Source of the DNA: an uncultured Pseudoxanthomonas sp.
GTDB lineage: Bacteria; Pseudomonadota; Gammaproteobacteria; Xanthomonadales; Xanthomonadaceae
Assembly (NCBI GenBank): GCA_946479745.1
Contig: CAMLGZ010000004.1
Location: 1-64,000, forward strand
DNA length: 64,000 nucleotides
Reading direction: 5' to 3'
Under the pieces are notes generated by a model. That model did no database searches and was not told the origin of the DNA. It saw nothing but the letters and a program-made list of their open reading frames with translations. The position numbers and the translations under genes are program-made. Numbering within the stretch: position 1 is the first letter of the stretch; each line of letters begins with the position of its first letter. Below are positions 49,408 through 58,901 of this stretch, piece by piece.

Positions 49408-52199
49408 TGGATGGCGATCTGCGCCCGGCGAACCTGCATTCTCTCGCGGAATCGCCGCAGCGCACGCGCACGCGTTCCACCTGCTGCTATTGCGGGGTCG
49501 GTTGCGGCGTGCTGATCGACGCCGAGCACGGTGCGCACGGCAGCCGCATCACCGGCATTGCCGGCGACCCGGAGCATCCGGCAAATTTCGGCCGCCTGTG
49601 CACCAAGGGCCTCAACCTGCCGCAGACCACGCGCGACACGACCGGCCGCGCGCTGGTTCCGCAGCTGCGCCGCCTGCGCGGCGATGTGCGCCGCGAAGTC
49701 GATTGGGGCGTGGCGCTGGACACGGTGGCCGAGCGCTTCGCCAGCATCGTCGCCGAACACGGCCCGGACTCGGTGGCCTTCTACCTGTCGGGACAGCTGT
49801 TGACCGAGGACTACTACGTCTTCAACAAGTTGGCCAAAGGCCTGATCGGCACCAACAACATCGACACCAATTCGCGCCTGTGCATGTCCAGCGCGGTCAG
49901 CGGCTACAAGCTGGCGCTGGGCGCCGACGGTCCGCCGACCTGCTACGACGATCTGGAGCAGGCGCGCACCGTGCTGTTCGCCGGCAGCAACATGGCCTAT
50001 GCGCATCCGGTGTTGTTCCGGCGCCTGGAAGCGGCACGCGAAGCGCATCCGGAAACCAAATGGATCGTGATCGATCCGCGCCGCACCGACACCGCCGCCA
50101 TGGCCGATCTGCATCTGGCCCTGCAGCCGGGCACCGACGTGGCCCTGTTCAACGGCATGCTGCATCACCTGATCTGGGAAGGCCTGATCGACCCCGACTA
50201 CATCGACGCGCATACCGAAGGCTTCCAGCCGCTCAAGAAAATGCTGCGCGAGTACACGCCGCGTTTCGTCGCCGATCTGTGCGGCGTGCCGGCCGAAGAC
50301 ATCGTCCAGGCCGCCGAATGGTTCGGCCGCAGTCCGGCCGCGCTGTCGCTGTACTGCATGGGCCTGAACCAGTCCAGCCACGGCACCGACAAGAACCTGG
50401 CGCTGATCCAATTGCATCTGGCCACCGCGCAGATCGGCAAACCCGGGGCAGGGCCGTTCTCGCTGACCGGGCAGCCCAATGCGATGGGTGGGCGCGAAGT
50501 GGGCGGCATGGCGACCATGCTGGCGGCGCATCGCGAGATCGCCGATCCCGCGCACCGCGCCGAACTCGAACGCTTGTGGAGTCTGCCCGCGCAGACCTTG
50601 TCCGATCGCCCCGGGCTGCCGGCAGTGGCGCTGTTCGATGCCTTGCGCAGCGGCAAGGTCAAAGCGGTGTGGATCGCCTGTACCAACCCGGTGCACTCGA
50701 TGCCCGATATCAATCTGGTGCGCGAGGCGTTGGGCAAGGCCGAGTTCGTGGTGGTGCAGGAAGCCTTCCTCAACACCGACACCGTGCCCTATGCCGATGT
50801 GCTGCTGCCCGCGACCAGCTGGAGCGAGAAAGAAGGCACAGTGACCAATTCCGAACGCCGCATCTCGCGCGTGCGCGCAGCGCTGCCGGCGCCAGGCGAA
50901 GCCAAAGCGGATTGGTGGATCGCCAAAGAAATAGCGCGGCGCATCGAAGCGCGATTGGCACCGCCCGGCGCTACGCCGCTGTTCGAGTTCGCCGACACCG
51001 AAGCAGTGTTCGACGAACACCGCCGCCTGACCGTGGGGCGCGATCTCGATATCGGCGGCCTCGATTACACCATGCTGGAAACGCAGGGACCGCAGCAATG
51101 GCCGTTTCCGGCCGGCGCTAGCGAAGGCCAGGCGCGACGTTACGGCGATGGCGTGTTCGCCACCACCAATGGCCGCGCGCGTTTCCATATCACCCCTTAC
51201 AAACCAGTGGCCGAACCGATTTCGGCGCGTTATCCGCTGCGCCTGTTGACCGGTCGCCTGCGCGACCAATGGCACGGCATGAGCCGTAGCGGCCGGGTGC
51301 CGGGGTTGTTCGCGCATGCGCCAGAGCCGGAATTGACCATGCATCCGGACGACGCCTCGCGCCGCGGCCTGAGCGCTGGCGATCTGGTGCGCGTGACCAG
51401 CAAGCGCGGTGAACTGCTGCTGCCGTTGGCGGTGTCCGACGAAGTGGGTTCAGGCACGGTGTTCGCCGCGATGCATTGGAGCGGGCAGTTCCTGGCCAGC
51501 GGCGGCATCAACGAAGTCAGCAACGGCGCGGTCGATCCGAAATCATTTCAGCCCGAACTCAAGCACGCAGCGGTGCGAGTGGAGAAGGCGGCTTTCGGTT
51601 GGAACCTGCTGGCCGCACGGCGCGGCGATGCCCTCGCATTGCAGATCGCGGTGCAGCCGCTGTTGCGCGAATGCGCATTCGCTTCCCTCACCCTGCGCGC
51701 CGATGCCGATCCGACCTCGGGTGAGGCCTGGCTGGTGTTGCGCGCCGCCGCCGAGACCGCGCCGCCGCAGTGGTTGCAGCGCCTGGCCGAGACGTTGCAA
51801 CTGCAGCCGGGCGAACACGTGCTGGAATACCACGACGCGCGCCGCGGTCTGCTCAAGCGGGTCGGCTGGGGCAGCGATGCGCACAACGATCGGATCGAAG
51901 GGCTGCTGTTGTCGGGCGGCCAACGCGACGCGGCCAGCGAAGCCTTGCTGGATATCGCGCTGGCCGGTACGGCATGGACCGGTTCGCGCTTGGCGGTGTT
52001 CACCCAGCGTCTGCCAGGCGGCGCGCGCGATGCGCTGGTTTGCCAATGCATGCAGGTCAAGGAATCCCCCATACGTGCGGCCATCGCGCAGGGCGCCGAC
52101 GTGGAGGAGCTTAAAAAACGGCTGGGTTGCGGCAGCGTCTGCGGCTCCTGCGTACCGCAGCTGGTACGCATGTGCCGCGAAACTGTGAACAGCGGGTAG
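49407..52199 (+). CDS. nasA: Assimilatory nitrate reductase, catalytic subunit
   Basis: Cytoplasmic Mo-bis-MGD enzyme converting nitrate to nitrite. The N-terminal [4Fe-4S] motif is CCYCGVGCG with C65 downstream (C27/C29/C33-type spacing); MGD-binding segments include GSNMAYAHPVL, IDPRRTDTA and QPNAMGGREVGGM. The C-terminal 60 residues are a BFD-like [2Fe-2S] domain (CQCMQVKES, CGSVCGSCVPQ), which supplies electrons internally. 930 residues. Twin-arginine signal absent, as expected for the assimilatory type. Confidence 0.95.
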   Translation: MDGDLRPANLHSLAESPQRTRTRSTCCYCGVGCGVLIDAEHGAHGSRITGIAGDPEHPANFGRLCTKGLNLPQTTRDTTGRALVPQLRRLRGDVRREVDWGVALDTVAERFASIVAEHGPDSVAFYLSGQLLTEDYYVFNKLAKGLIGTNNIDTNSRLCMSSAVSGYKLALGADGPPTCYDDLEQARTVLFAGSNMAYAHPVLFRRLEAAREAHPETKWIVIDPRRTDTAAMADLHLALQPGTDVALFNGMLHHLIWEGLIDPDYIDAHTEGFQPLKKMLREYTPRFVADLCGVPAEDIVQAAEWFGRSPAALSLYCMGLNQSSHGTDKNLALIQLHLATAQIGKPGAGPFSLTGQPNAMGGREVGGMATMLAAHREIADPAHRAELERLWSLPAQTLSDRPGLPAVALFDALRSGKVKAVWIACTNPVHSMPDINLVREALGKAEFVVVQEAFLNTDTVPYADVLLPATSWSEKEGTVTNSERRISRVRAALPAPGEAKADWWIAKEIARRIEARLAPPGATPLFEFADTEAVFDEHRRLTVGRDLDIGGLDYTMLETQGPQQWPFPAGASEGQARRYGDGVFATTNGRARFHITPYKPVAEPISARYPLRLLTGRLRDQWHGMSRSGRVPGLFAHAPEPELTMHPDDASRRGLSAGDLVRVTSKRGELLLPLAVSDEVGSGTVFAAMHWSGQFLASGGINEVSNGAVDPKSFQPELKHAAVRVEKAAFGWNLLAARRGDALALQIAVQPLLRECAFASLTLRADADPTSGEAWLVLRAAAETAPPQWLQRLAETLQLQPGEHVLEYHDARRGLLKRVGWGSDAHNDRIEGLLLSGGQRDAASEALLDIALAGTAWTGSRLAVFTQRLPGGARDALVCQCMQVKESPIRAAIAQGADVEELKKRLGCGSVCGSCVPQLVRMCRETVNSG

Positions 52200-52268
52200 G
52201 TCGGGGCTACGTCCCCGACGTGCACAGAGGGAGGGGTCCCGTGCGTCGGGGGCATAGCCCCGACCTAC
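52196..52268. repeat. Inverted repeat, GTAGGTCGGGGCTACGTCCC family
   Basis: Arms GTAGGTCGGGGCTACGTCCC and GGCATAGCCCCGACCTAC flank a 20-base spacer. Overlaps the nasA stop codon and separates it from the methyltransferase gene. Confidence 0.88.
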
Positions 52269-52306
52269 TCGCGCATGACAACGATTTTTCCGGAGAACCG
52301 AATGTA

Positions 52307-53089
52307 ATGAATACCCATCGCAACTCCGGCACCGCGGACACACGCGGCGGCAAGGTCAGTCTGGTGTCGGCCGGGCCGGGCGATCTGGAATTGCTGACGA
52401 TAAAAGCGGTCAGAACGCTGGCGACCGCGGACGTGCTGATGCTGGACGATCTGGTGGATCCGCAGATCGTGTCGCTGGCGCCGCGCGCGCGGGTGATCCG
52501 CGTGGGCAAACGCGGCGGTTGCCGCTCCACGCCGCAGGCATTCATCTGCCGGTTGATGCGCCGCTATGCGCAACGCGGTGCGCATGTGGTCCGGGTCAAG
52601 GGCGGCGATGCGCTGCTGTTCGGCCGCGCCGGCGAGGAAATCGGCTTCCTGCGCAGGTCCGGCATCGAAGTAGTGATCGTCAATGGCATCAGTTCCGGCT
52701 TCGCAGCGGCGGCGGCTTTGAGCGTTTCCCTGACCCATCGCGATCATTGCCGCGGCGTCACTTTCGTTACCGCCCATGCGCAGGACCACAGCGAACCGGA
52801 TTGGGCGGCGCTGGCCGCCACCGGCACCACATTGGCGATCTACATGGGCATGGACCGGCTGGAATCGCTCAGCGCAGCGTTGTTGCTGTATCTGCCGGCG
52901 CATACCCCGGCCGCCGTGGTGCAAGCGGCCAGCCAGCCGGACGAGGCGCGGCTGCTCACGACCCTGGACCGATTGGCCGCCGACGCGCGCCATGCCGGCC
53001 TGGGCAGTCCGGGCGTGATCCTGATTGGAGCGGCTTTGGCCGAGGCGGCGGCTCCTGCACTGCGATCTTCGCTGCAAGCGTGCGGCTGA
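52307..53089 (+). CDS. cobA: Uroporphyrinogen-III C-methyltransferase (SUMT)
   Basis: Makes precorrin-2, precursor of siroheme and B12. Motifs: VSAGPGDLELLTIKAVRTL near 16-34, RVKGGDALLFGRAGEE, and VNGISSGFAAAAALSVSLTH with the product-release loop. 260 residues, full length. Last gene of the nas cluster and the apparent functional replacement for the missing half methylase of the CysG-like protein at 41456. The ATG at 52307 follows CGGAGAA. Confidence 0.93.
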   Translation: MNTHRNSGTADTRGGKVSLVSAGPGDLELLTIKAVRTLATADVLMLDDLVDPQIVSLAPRARVIRVGKRGGCRSTPQAFICRLMRRYAQRGAHVVRVKGGDALLFGRAGEEIGFLRRSGIEVVIVNGISSGFAAAAALSVSLTHRDHCRGVTFVTAHAQDHSEPDWAALAATGTTLAIYMGMDRLESLSAALLLYLPAHTPAAVVQAASQPDEARLLTTLDRLAADARHAGLGSPGVILIGAALAEAAAPALRSSLQACG

Positions 53090-53099
53090 TTCGCTGCGA

Positions 53100-53246
53100 G
53101 CTCCTGCCCCCTCCCTTGCGAAGCAGGGGAGGGTTGGGGAGGGGTGCTCTTGATTTTGCTTTGTGCTTTTTGCCTGGTGTTTGATCTTCAAACTCCCCGC
53201 CAAAAAGCACCCCTCCCAGCCTCCCCTACCCGCTGCGCGGGCAAGG
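53100..53246. repeat. Inverted repeat, CCCCTCCC...GGGAGGGG family
   Basis: Arms CCCCTCCCTTGCGAAGCAGG and matching complement CCCGCTGCGCGGGCAAGGGA, with an inner GGGGAGGGGTGCT/AGCACCCCTCCC pair. Forms a long interrupted hairpin between the SUMT and comF genes. Confidence 0.8.
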
Positions 53247-53330
53247 GAGGAGACAAGCGTGACTGATCCGTGTTGATCTGCTCTGATCCGTGGCAAAAAT
53301 GCTCTTTCGATCGAGACGTTAGACAGGCTC

Positions 53331-54035
53331 CTAAGGCACCCGCGCGCAAACCCACGCATCCACACGCGCCACACCCGCGCGCCGCAAACTCTTGGCTGCC
53401 GCTTCCAACGTCGCCCCAGTAGTCATCACATCGTCGATCAGCGTCACATGATCAGGCAATGCCGCGCCTGCGCGCACTTCGAAAGCGCGCCGCAGGTTGC
53501 GTTGACGGGCGCCGGCATCCAGCTCGGACTGCGGCGAGGTGGCGCGCGTGCGCACCAGCGCCTCCGACAGCAAGGGAACCTGCAATGCGCGGGCCAGGGA
53601 TTTGGCCAGTTCCCGTGCCTGATCGTAGCCGCGTTGGCGCAAGCGGGAGTCGTGCAGCGGTACAGGTATCAACGCCGAAGACCTGGGCAGCCTGGATATG
53701 CCTTGGAGCATGAGCTCGGACAGTAACCGTCCTGCGGCCAGATCGTTGTGGAACTTGAATCTGGGCACCAGCCGGTCCAGCGGAAACCCGTAAACGAACG
53801 CGGCATGGGTTTCGGTCAGCGGCGGCGGGCGTTGCAGGCAGGCGCCGCAGGTGCCCGGCACGGGCAGCGGCAAGGCGCAACGCAGACAGGCGCTGTCGTT
53901 CCAGGGCAGCGCTTCGCTGCAGGCACGGCACAGATCCCGACCCTCCGCACCGCTTTCGCCGCATAACAGGCAACGTGGCGAAAACACGGCCCGGGCGGCC
54001 TTTCGCAGCCATCCGTCAACTTTCAGAGCGTCCAT
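53331..54035 (-). CDS. comF: ComF-family competence/phosphoribosyltransferase-like protein
   Basis: N-terminal zinc-finger-like cysteines (CLLCGE, CRAC, CLRC, CGAC) followed by a PRTase-fold domain with VTLIDDVMTTGATLEAAA. ComF supports DNA uptake in naturally competent bacteria. 234 residues. Convergent with the nas cluster end and divergent to bioB, from which it is separated by only 61 bases, so the two share a regulatory region. Confidence 0.9.
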   Translation of the reverse strand: MDALKVDGWLRKAARAVFSPRCLLCGESGAEGRDLCRACSEALPWNDSACLRCALPLPVPGTCGACLQRPPPLTETHAAFVYGFPLDRLVPRFKFHNDLAAGRLLSELMLQGISRLPRSSALIPVPLHDSRLRQRGYDQARELAKSLARALQVPLLSEALVRTRATSPQSELDAGARQRNLRRAFEVRAGAALPDHVTLIDDVMTTGATLEAAAKSLRRAGVARVDAWVCARVP

Positions 54036-54039
54036 GCGG

Positions 54040-54068
54040 TTGACAGCCTTGCTTCCGGTTTTCAGACT
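54040..54068 (+). promoter_or_regulatory. Possible bioB promoter
   Basis: TTGACA at 54040-54045, a 17-base spacer, and a weak -10 CAGACT at 54063-54068, about 30 bases ahead of bioB. The -35 is ideal but the -10 is poor, so this is tentative. Confidence 0.35.
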
Positions 54069-54096
54069 GCCCGGACTTTAACGCCGCGAGGCCCCG

Positions 54097-55197
54097 ATGT
54101 CCGCACAAGCCCCGATCGCCGCCAGTCCGCCGGCCTCCATGAGTACGTCCCTGGGCACGCTCCGCCACGACTGGCAGCAGTCCGAACTGCTGGCCCTGTT
54201 CGATCTGCCGTTCCCCGAGCTGCTGCACCGCGCCGCCAGCGTGCACCGCCAGCATTTCGACCCCGCCGAAGTCCAGGTTTCCACCCTGCTGTCGGTCAAG
54301 ACCGGCGGCTGCCCGGAGGACTGCGCCTACTGCCCGCAGGCCCAGCGCTACCACACCGGCGTCGACGCGCAGAAGCTGATGAGCACCGAGGCGGTGCTGG
54401 AAAAAGCCAAACAGGCCAAGGCCGCCGGCGCCTCGCGCTTCTGCATGGGCGCGGCCTGGCGTTCGCCCAAAGACCGCGATATCCCCAAAGTCGCGGCCAT
54501 GATCCGGGAAGTGAAGGCGTTGGGGCTGGAAACCTGCGCCACCCTGGGCATGCTCAGCGCTCCGCAGGCCGATGCGCTGAAGTCTGCCGGGCTGGACTAC
54601 TACAACCACAACCTGGATACCGCGCCGGATTTCTACGGCGAAATCATCCACACCCGCGAATACCAGGACCGCCTGGACACGCTGGAACACGTGCGCGACG
54701 CCGGCATGAAGACCTGCTGCGGCGGCATCGTAGGCATGGGCGAGTCGCGCGCCCAGCGCGCCGGCCTGCTGCTGGCCCTGGCCAATCTGCCGGCGCATCC
54801 CGATTCGGTGCCGATCAACCGCCTGGTCCAGGTGGAAGGGACCCCGCTGCATGGCACCGCCGAGCTGGATCCGTTCGAATTCGTGCGCACCATCGCAATT
54901 GCGAGGATCACCATGCCTCACTCTATGGTCAGATTGTCGGCTGGTCGCGAATCCATGAGCGACGAGCTGCAGGCGCTGTGCTTCGCCGCCGGCGCCAATT
55001 CGATCTTCTACGGGGAAAAACTGTTGACCACCGGCAACCCGGACGTGGAACGCGACCAGGCGCTGTTCGCGCGCCTGGGCCTGCGGCCCATGCCGGTGGA
55101 GCCAGCCATGCCAGCGCCAGGGGGAACCGTGCATGCAGACATCATCGAAACCACCATCGTCGACCACGCTGGCCACGCCTGCGGACGCGCCGCCTAA
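54097..55197 (+). CDS. bioB: Biotin synthase
   Basis: Radical-SAM enzyme inserting sulfur into dethiobiotin. The CxxxCxxC cluster motif is C72, C76, C79 in [12 protein letters not shown], and the [2Fe-2S] region follows with [15 protein letters not shown] and LVQVEGTPL. 366 residues with an extended C-terminus. First gene of the biotin cluster; bioF follows after four bases. Confidence 0.96.
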   Translation: MSAQAPIAASPPASMSTSLGTLRHDWQQSELLALFDLPFPELLHRAASVHRQHFDPAEVQVSTLLSVKTGGCPEDCAYCPQAQRYHTGVDAQKLMSTEAVLEKAKQAKAAGASRFCMGAAWRSPKDRDIPKVAAMIREVKALGLETCATLGMLSAPQADALKSAGLDYYNHNLDTAPDFYGEIIHTREYQDRLDTLEHVRDAGMKTCCGGIVGMGESRAQRAGLLLALANLPAHPDSVPINRLVQVEGTPLHGTAELDPFEFVRTIAIARITMPHSMVRLSAGRESMSDELQALCFAAGANSIFYGEKLLTTGNPDVERDQALFARLGLRPMPVEPAMPAPGGTVHADIIETTIVDHAGHACGRAA

Positions 55198-55201
55198 AAC
55201 C

Positions 55202-56398
55202 ATGCGGCCCGATCTGCACGAACGCGTTCACGCACTGCGCAAACTGCGCATCGCCCAGGGCCGCGTGCGCGTGCGTCGCACCATCACCCGCCGCGACGGC
55301 GTACGCGTGGAAGTCGACGGCCGCTGGCTGACCGAATTCTGCGGCAACGATTACCTGGGCCTGTCGCAACAGTTCGAAGTGGTCAGCGCGTTGCAGGACG
55401 GAGCCTCGCGCGACGGCGTCGGCGCGGGCGCATCGCATCTGGTCAGCGGCCATCATGCCGCGCACGAAGCATTGGAGCGGGAAATCGCACAGTGGCTGGG
55501 CTATTCGCGCGGACTGCTGTTCGGCAGCGGGTTCCTGGCCAACCTGGCGGTGCAGCAGGCCCTGTTGCAGGAAGACGGCGATGTCTGCGTGCAGGACCGG
55601 CTCAACCACGCCAGTCTGCTGGACGCATCGCTACTGGCCGGCTGCAAGCTGCGGCGCTATCCGCATGCCGACGCCGAAGGCGCATTGCGTCAACTCAAGC
55701 ACGCGCCGGAAGGCGCGGCGATGCTGGCGACCGATGGCGTCTTCAGCATGGACGGCGATGTGGCGCCGTTGCGCGCACTGACTCTGGTCGCGCGCATGCA
55801 GCAGGCGTTGCTGTATGTGGACGACGCGCATGGCGTGGGCGTGCGCGGGCCCGAGGGACGCGGCAGCGTGGCCGAAGCCAATCTGGGCATGGTCGAAGTG
55901 CCGCTGCAACTGGTCACGCTGGGCAAAGCGCTGGGCGGTTACGGCGCGGTAGTGGTGGGCGACGATGCGCTGATCCAGCACCTGCACGAAACCTCGCGTC
56001 CCTACATCTACACCACGGCGCTGCCGCCGGCGCAGGCCGCCGCCGCGCTGACTGCGGTCAAACACGCCCGTCGCGACGAATGGCGGCGGGAAAAACTGCG
56101 CGGGTTGGTGAGCCGCTTCCGGGCCGGTGCACAACGCTACGGGCTGGAGCTGTTGCCTTCCGATTCGCCCATCCAGCCGGTCATGTGCGGCGACGATGCG
56201 ACCGCGGTGGCCATGTCCTCGGCGCTCGAAAACGCCGGCTATCTGGTCACTGCCATCCGCCCGCCTACCGTGCCCGAAGGCAAGGCGCGCCTGCGGGTGA
56301 CTCTGTCCGCCCTGCACATGGCGGCCGAGGTGGATACCCTGGTCGAAATCCTGGCGCGCACGCGCGATGCCGTTCAACGCGTGCGGGGCGCCGCCTGA
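55202..56398 (+). CDS. bioF: 8-amino-7-oxononanoate synthase
   Basis: PLP enzyme condensing pimeloyl-ACP/CoA with alanine. PLP-binding lysine in [13 protein letters not shown], with [23 protein letters not shown] and [11 protein letters not shown] motifs. 398 residues. The ATG at 55202 lies four bases after the bioB stop. bioH follows after four bases, so translation is tightly linked. Confidence 0.95.
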   Translation: MRPDLHERVHALRKLRIAQGRVRVRRTITRRDGVRVEVDGRWLTEFCGNDYLGLSQQFEVVSALQDGASRDGVGAGASHLVSGHHAAHEALEREIAQWLGYSRGLLFGSGFLANLAVQQALLQEDGDVCVQDRLNHASLLDASLLAGCKLRRYPHADAEGALRQLKHAPEGAAMLATDGVFSMDGDVAPLRALTLVARMQQALLYVDDAHGVGVRGPEGRGSVAEANLGMVEVPLQLVTLGKALGGYGAVVVGDDALIQHLHETSRPYIYTTALPPAQAAAALTAVKHARRDEWRREKLRGLVSRFRAGAQRYGLELLPSDSPIQPVMCGDDATAVAMSSALENAGYLVTAIRPPTVPEGKARLRVTLSALHMAAEVDTLVEILARTRDAVQRVRGAA

Positions 56399-56402
56399 TT
56401 CG

Positions 56403-57176
56403 ATGCCGTTGCATATAGAAATCGTGGGCGATGGCCCACCCTTGGTATTGATTCATGGTTGGGGATTGCACGGCGGAGTGTTCGCGCCCCTGGTCGACCG
56501 TTTGTCCGATCGTTTCCAGATGCATCTGGTGGATCTGCCCGGCCACGGCTACAGCCGGGACGACGCCACGCCGCTGACGATGAAAGCAGCCGCAGCCGAA
56601 ATTCTTGCGCGCACGCCGCCCGCCACTTGGCTGGCGTGGTCGCTGGGCGGTTTGTTCGCCTTGCACGCCGCTTCGGTTTCCGCGCAGGTGCGCGCGTTGG
56701 CGCTGATCGCGGTCACGCCGCGTTTCGTGCGTGGTGCGGATTGGCCGCAGGCGGTGGAGGCCTCGGTATTCGAGCAGTTCGGCAAGGATCTGCAGCAGGA
56801 CTATCGCGGCACGCTGGAGCGCTTCCTGGCCTTGGATACGATAGGTTCCGAACATGCGCGCGCCGAGCTTCGTACCTTGAAGGAAAATCTTTATGCGCGC
56901 GGCGAACCTTCGCCGCAAGCTTTGCAACAAGGTCTCGCTTTGCTGGAGCAAAGCGATCTGCGCGGGTCGTTGCCGGCGATGTCGGTTCCCAGTCTGTGGA
57001 TTTCCGGTCATCGCGATCGTCTAGTGTCACCCATGGCCATGCAGGCCGCTGCTGCGTTGACGCCTGGGAGCCGCTACCTGGACATCCCCGGCGGCGGACA
57101 TGCCCCTTTCCTCGGCCATGCCGACCAGGTTGCGGAAGAAGTCCGCAGCTTCATGGCGAGCCTTCCCCCACCGTAG
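56403..57176 (+). CDS. bioH: Pimeloyl-[acyl-carrier-protein] methyl ester esterase
   Basis: Removes the methyl group that BioC adds, ending pimeloyl-ACP synthesis. Alpha/beta-hydrolase: oxyanion region LIHGWGLHGG, nucleophile S80 in WSLGG, acid in SGHRDRLV, histidine in GGGHAPFLG. 257 residues, normal. Next to bioF and ahead of bioC, giving the classical BioC-BioH route. Confidence 0.92.
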   Translation: MPLHIEIVGDGPPLVLIHGWGLHGGVFAPLVDRLSDRFQMHLVDLPGHGYSRDDATPLTMKAAAAEILARTPPATWLAWSLGGLFALHAASVSAQVRALALIAVTPRFVRGADWPQAVEASVFEQFGKDLQQDYRGTLERFLALDTIGSEHARAELRTLKENLYARGEPSPQALQQGLALLEQSDLRGSLPAMSVPSLWISGHRDRLVSPMAMQAAAALTPGSRYLDIPGGGHAPFLGHADQVAEEVRSFMASLPPP

Positions 57177-57245
57177 GAGCGACGTAAGTCGCGAATACAC
57201 ACCCGTTGCGCGACCTTGTATTCGCGACTTACGTCGCTCCTACGA
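57171..57245. repeat. Inverted repeat, CGTAGGAGCGACGTAAGTCG family
   Basis: Arms CGTAGGAGCGACGTAAGTCG and its complement CGACTTACGTCGCTCCTACG flank a short spacer with GCGCGAC/CGACTT. Overlaps the bioH stop and separates it from bioC. Confidence 0.9.
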
Positions 57246-57287
57246 CCGCCCCTACGATCATCAGAGATTGCATCAGAATCCTCTTCA

Positions 57288-58169
57288 ATGAGCACTCCTT
57301 TCGACCATCGCCAGATCCGCCGCGCCTTTTCGCGCTCCGCTTCCAGTTACGACGCGGCAGCGGCTTTGCAGCACGAAGTCGAGAAGCGTCTGCTCGAATC
57401 GTTGGACTATCTAGGCGAACGCACACCGCAAGTAGCGCTGGACGTCGGCAGCGGCCCGGCGCATGCGGCCGCGGCCATGCGCAAGCGCTGGCCGCGTGCG
57501 CAGGTGGTGGCGCTGGACATGGCCCTGCCGATGCTGCGCGAGGCCAAGAAGCATGCCGGCTGGTGGAAACCGTTCTCGCGCGTGTGCGCTGACGCGCGCG
57601 CATTGCCTTTCGCCGACGGCAGCGTCGATGTCCTTTTCAGCAACCTGTGCCTGCAATGGGTAGAAGATCTGCCCGCGGTGTTCGCCGGATTCCGGCGTGT
57701 GCTCAAACCTGGCGGGCTGCTGTTGTGCTCCACCTTCGGCCCGGAAACGCTGATCGAATTGCGCGACGCCTTCGTACAGGCCGATGCGGCGCCGCACGTC
57801 AGCCGTTTCCCGCCCATCGCGCAGTTCGGCGATGCTTTGCTGATGTCGGGTTTTCGCGATCCGGTGGTCGACCGGGATCGCTTCACGCTGACCTACGATG
57901 ACCTTCCCGCGTTGATGCGCGAGCTGCGGGCGATGGGCGCCACCAATGCGCTGCAATCGCGCAGGCACACGCTGACGGGGCGTTCGCGCTTCGCCGCGGC
58001 AAGTGCGGCCTACGAAGCTTTACGACGTGAAGACGGAAAACTGCCCAGCACCTGGGAAGTGATCTACGCCCATGCCTGGGCGCCGCCGCCGGGCGCGCCG
58101 ATCCGCGGACAGGGAGAAGAGGTTGCTTCAGTGCCGCTGTCGGCCATACCGATCCGTCGCCGGGAATGA
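57288..58169 (+). CDS. bioC: Malonyl-ACP O-methyltransferase
   Basis: SAM-dependent methylation of malonyl-ACP that disguises it for fatty-acid elongation toward pimelate. SAM motif LDVGSGPAHAAAAMRKRW near 44-61, then VLFSNLCLQWVEDLP and KPGGLLLCSTFGPETL. The start at 57288 (MSTPFDHRQIRRAFSRSASSYD) is the family N-terminus. 293 residues. Last of the biotin run bioB-F-H-C; bioA and bioD are elsewhere. Confidence 0.94.
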   Translation: MSTPFDHRQIRRAFSRSASSYDAAAALQHEVEKRLLESLDYLGERTPQVALDVGSGPAHAAAAMRKRWPRAQVVALDMALPMLREAKKHAGWWKPFSRVCADARALPFADGSVDVLFSNLCLQWVEDLPAVFAGFRRVLKPGGLLLCSTFGPETLIELRDAFVQADAAPHVSRFPPIAQFGDALLMSGFRDPVVDRDRFTLTYDDLPALMRELRAMGATNALQSRRHTLTGRSRFAAASAAYEALRREDGKLPSTWEVIYAHAWAPPPGAPIRGQGEEVASVPLSAIPIRRRE

Positions 58170-58350
58170 AACCCCTCTCCCTTGATGGGAGAGGGTGGCC
58201 GAAGGCCGGGAGAGGGTGAACCGGAGCCAACATCGGCGAACAATCTTTTGCGGATCGCAGTGAAGGAGAGCCAAGAGCCAAAGCACGCTCGCTGCACTCG
58301 CGCACCCCTCTCCTGCCCTTCGGGCATCCTCTCCCACAAGGGGAGAGGAG
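58163..58350. repeat. Inverted repeat, CCCCTCTCCC...GGGAGAGGG family
   Basis: Arms CCCCTCTCCCTTGATGGGAG and ATCCTCTCCCACAAGGGGAG, each a small hairpin, with GGCCGGGAGAGGGTG and CACCCCTCTCCTGCC inner parts. Overlaps the bioC stop. Confidence 0.82.
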
Positions 58351-58373
58351 AGAGCACGGGCTCCTTTTGCCGG

Positions 58374-58802
58374 TTACGCGGAAACCTGCGCGATCCAGTC
58401 CTGCAGGTTGTAGTAGTTGCTGACCCTTGCGATGCGATCTTCGCGGATCTCGAAGAACGCACCGCCCGGCAGCACGTACTCCTGCCCCTTGGCTTCGGGC
58501 AATCCTTCATCGGTGGCGTGGTATTGGCCATGCACTACGTATTCGGCAGCGGCGCGGTCGCCGTCGATGGTGGCCAGCACGATGATGTCGCGCAGCTGTT
58601 CGCGGTAGCTGGCCTGCATGCGCGCCAGGAACGTAGCGAACGCCTCGCGTCCGGTTTCGCGTGCGCCCTGGTTGAGGTCGTGGGCCACATCCTCGGTCAA
58701 CAGCGCCAGCATGCCGTCCCAGTCGCCGCGATTGAAGGCGGAGTAATAGGTCAGCACCAGCTCGGTGGCGCGGTCCTGCTTGCGGTTGCCATCGATCTTC
58801 AT
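58374..58802 (-). CDS. SnoaL-like/ketosteroid-isomerase-fold protein, 142 aa
   Basis: NTF2-like fold: ELVLTYYSAFNRGDWDGMLALLTEDVAHDLN, then GREAFATFL, EYVVHGQY and VLPGGAFFEIREDRIARVSNYYN. Proteins of this fold include isomerases, hydroxylases and orphan binding proteins; no catalytic residue set is decisive here. The start at 58802 follows a GGGGA site; the longer frame is less plausible. Stands alone. Confidence 0.8.
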   Translation of the reverse strand: MKIDGNRKQDRATELVLTYYSAFNRGDWDGMLALLTEDVAHDLNQGARETGREAFATFLARMQASYREQLRDIIVLATIDGDRAAAEYVVHGQYHATDEGLPEAKGQEYVLPGGAFFEIREDRIARVSNYYNLQDWIAQVSA

Positions 58803-58901
58803 GAACAGAGATCCCCTGTGCGCGTAGTCGCCGATTTCATCATAGCGCCGGCCCCGTTCGGCGGCATTGGCCCATTGCCGAGTGCGGGTCATAGGCCATG
58901 C

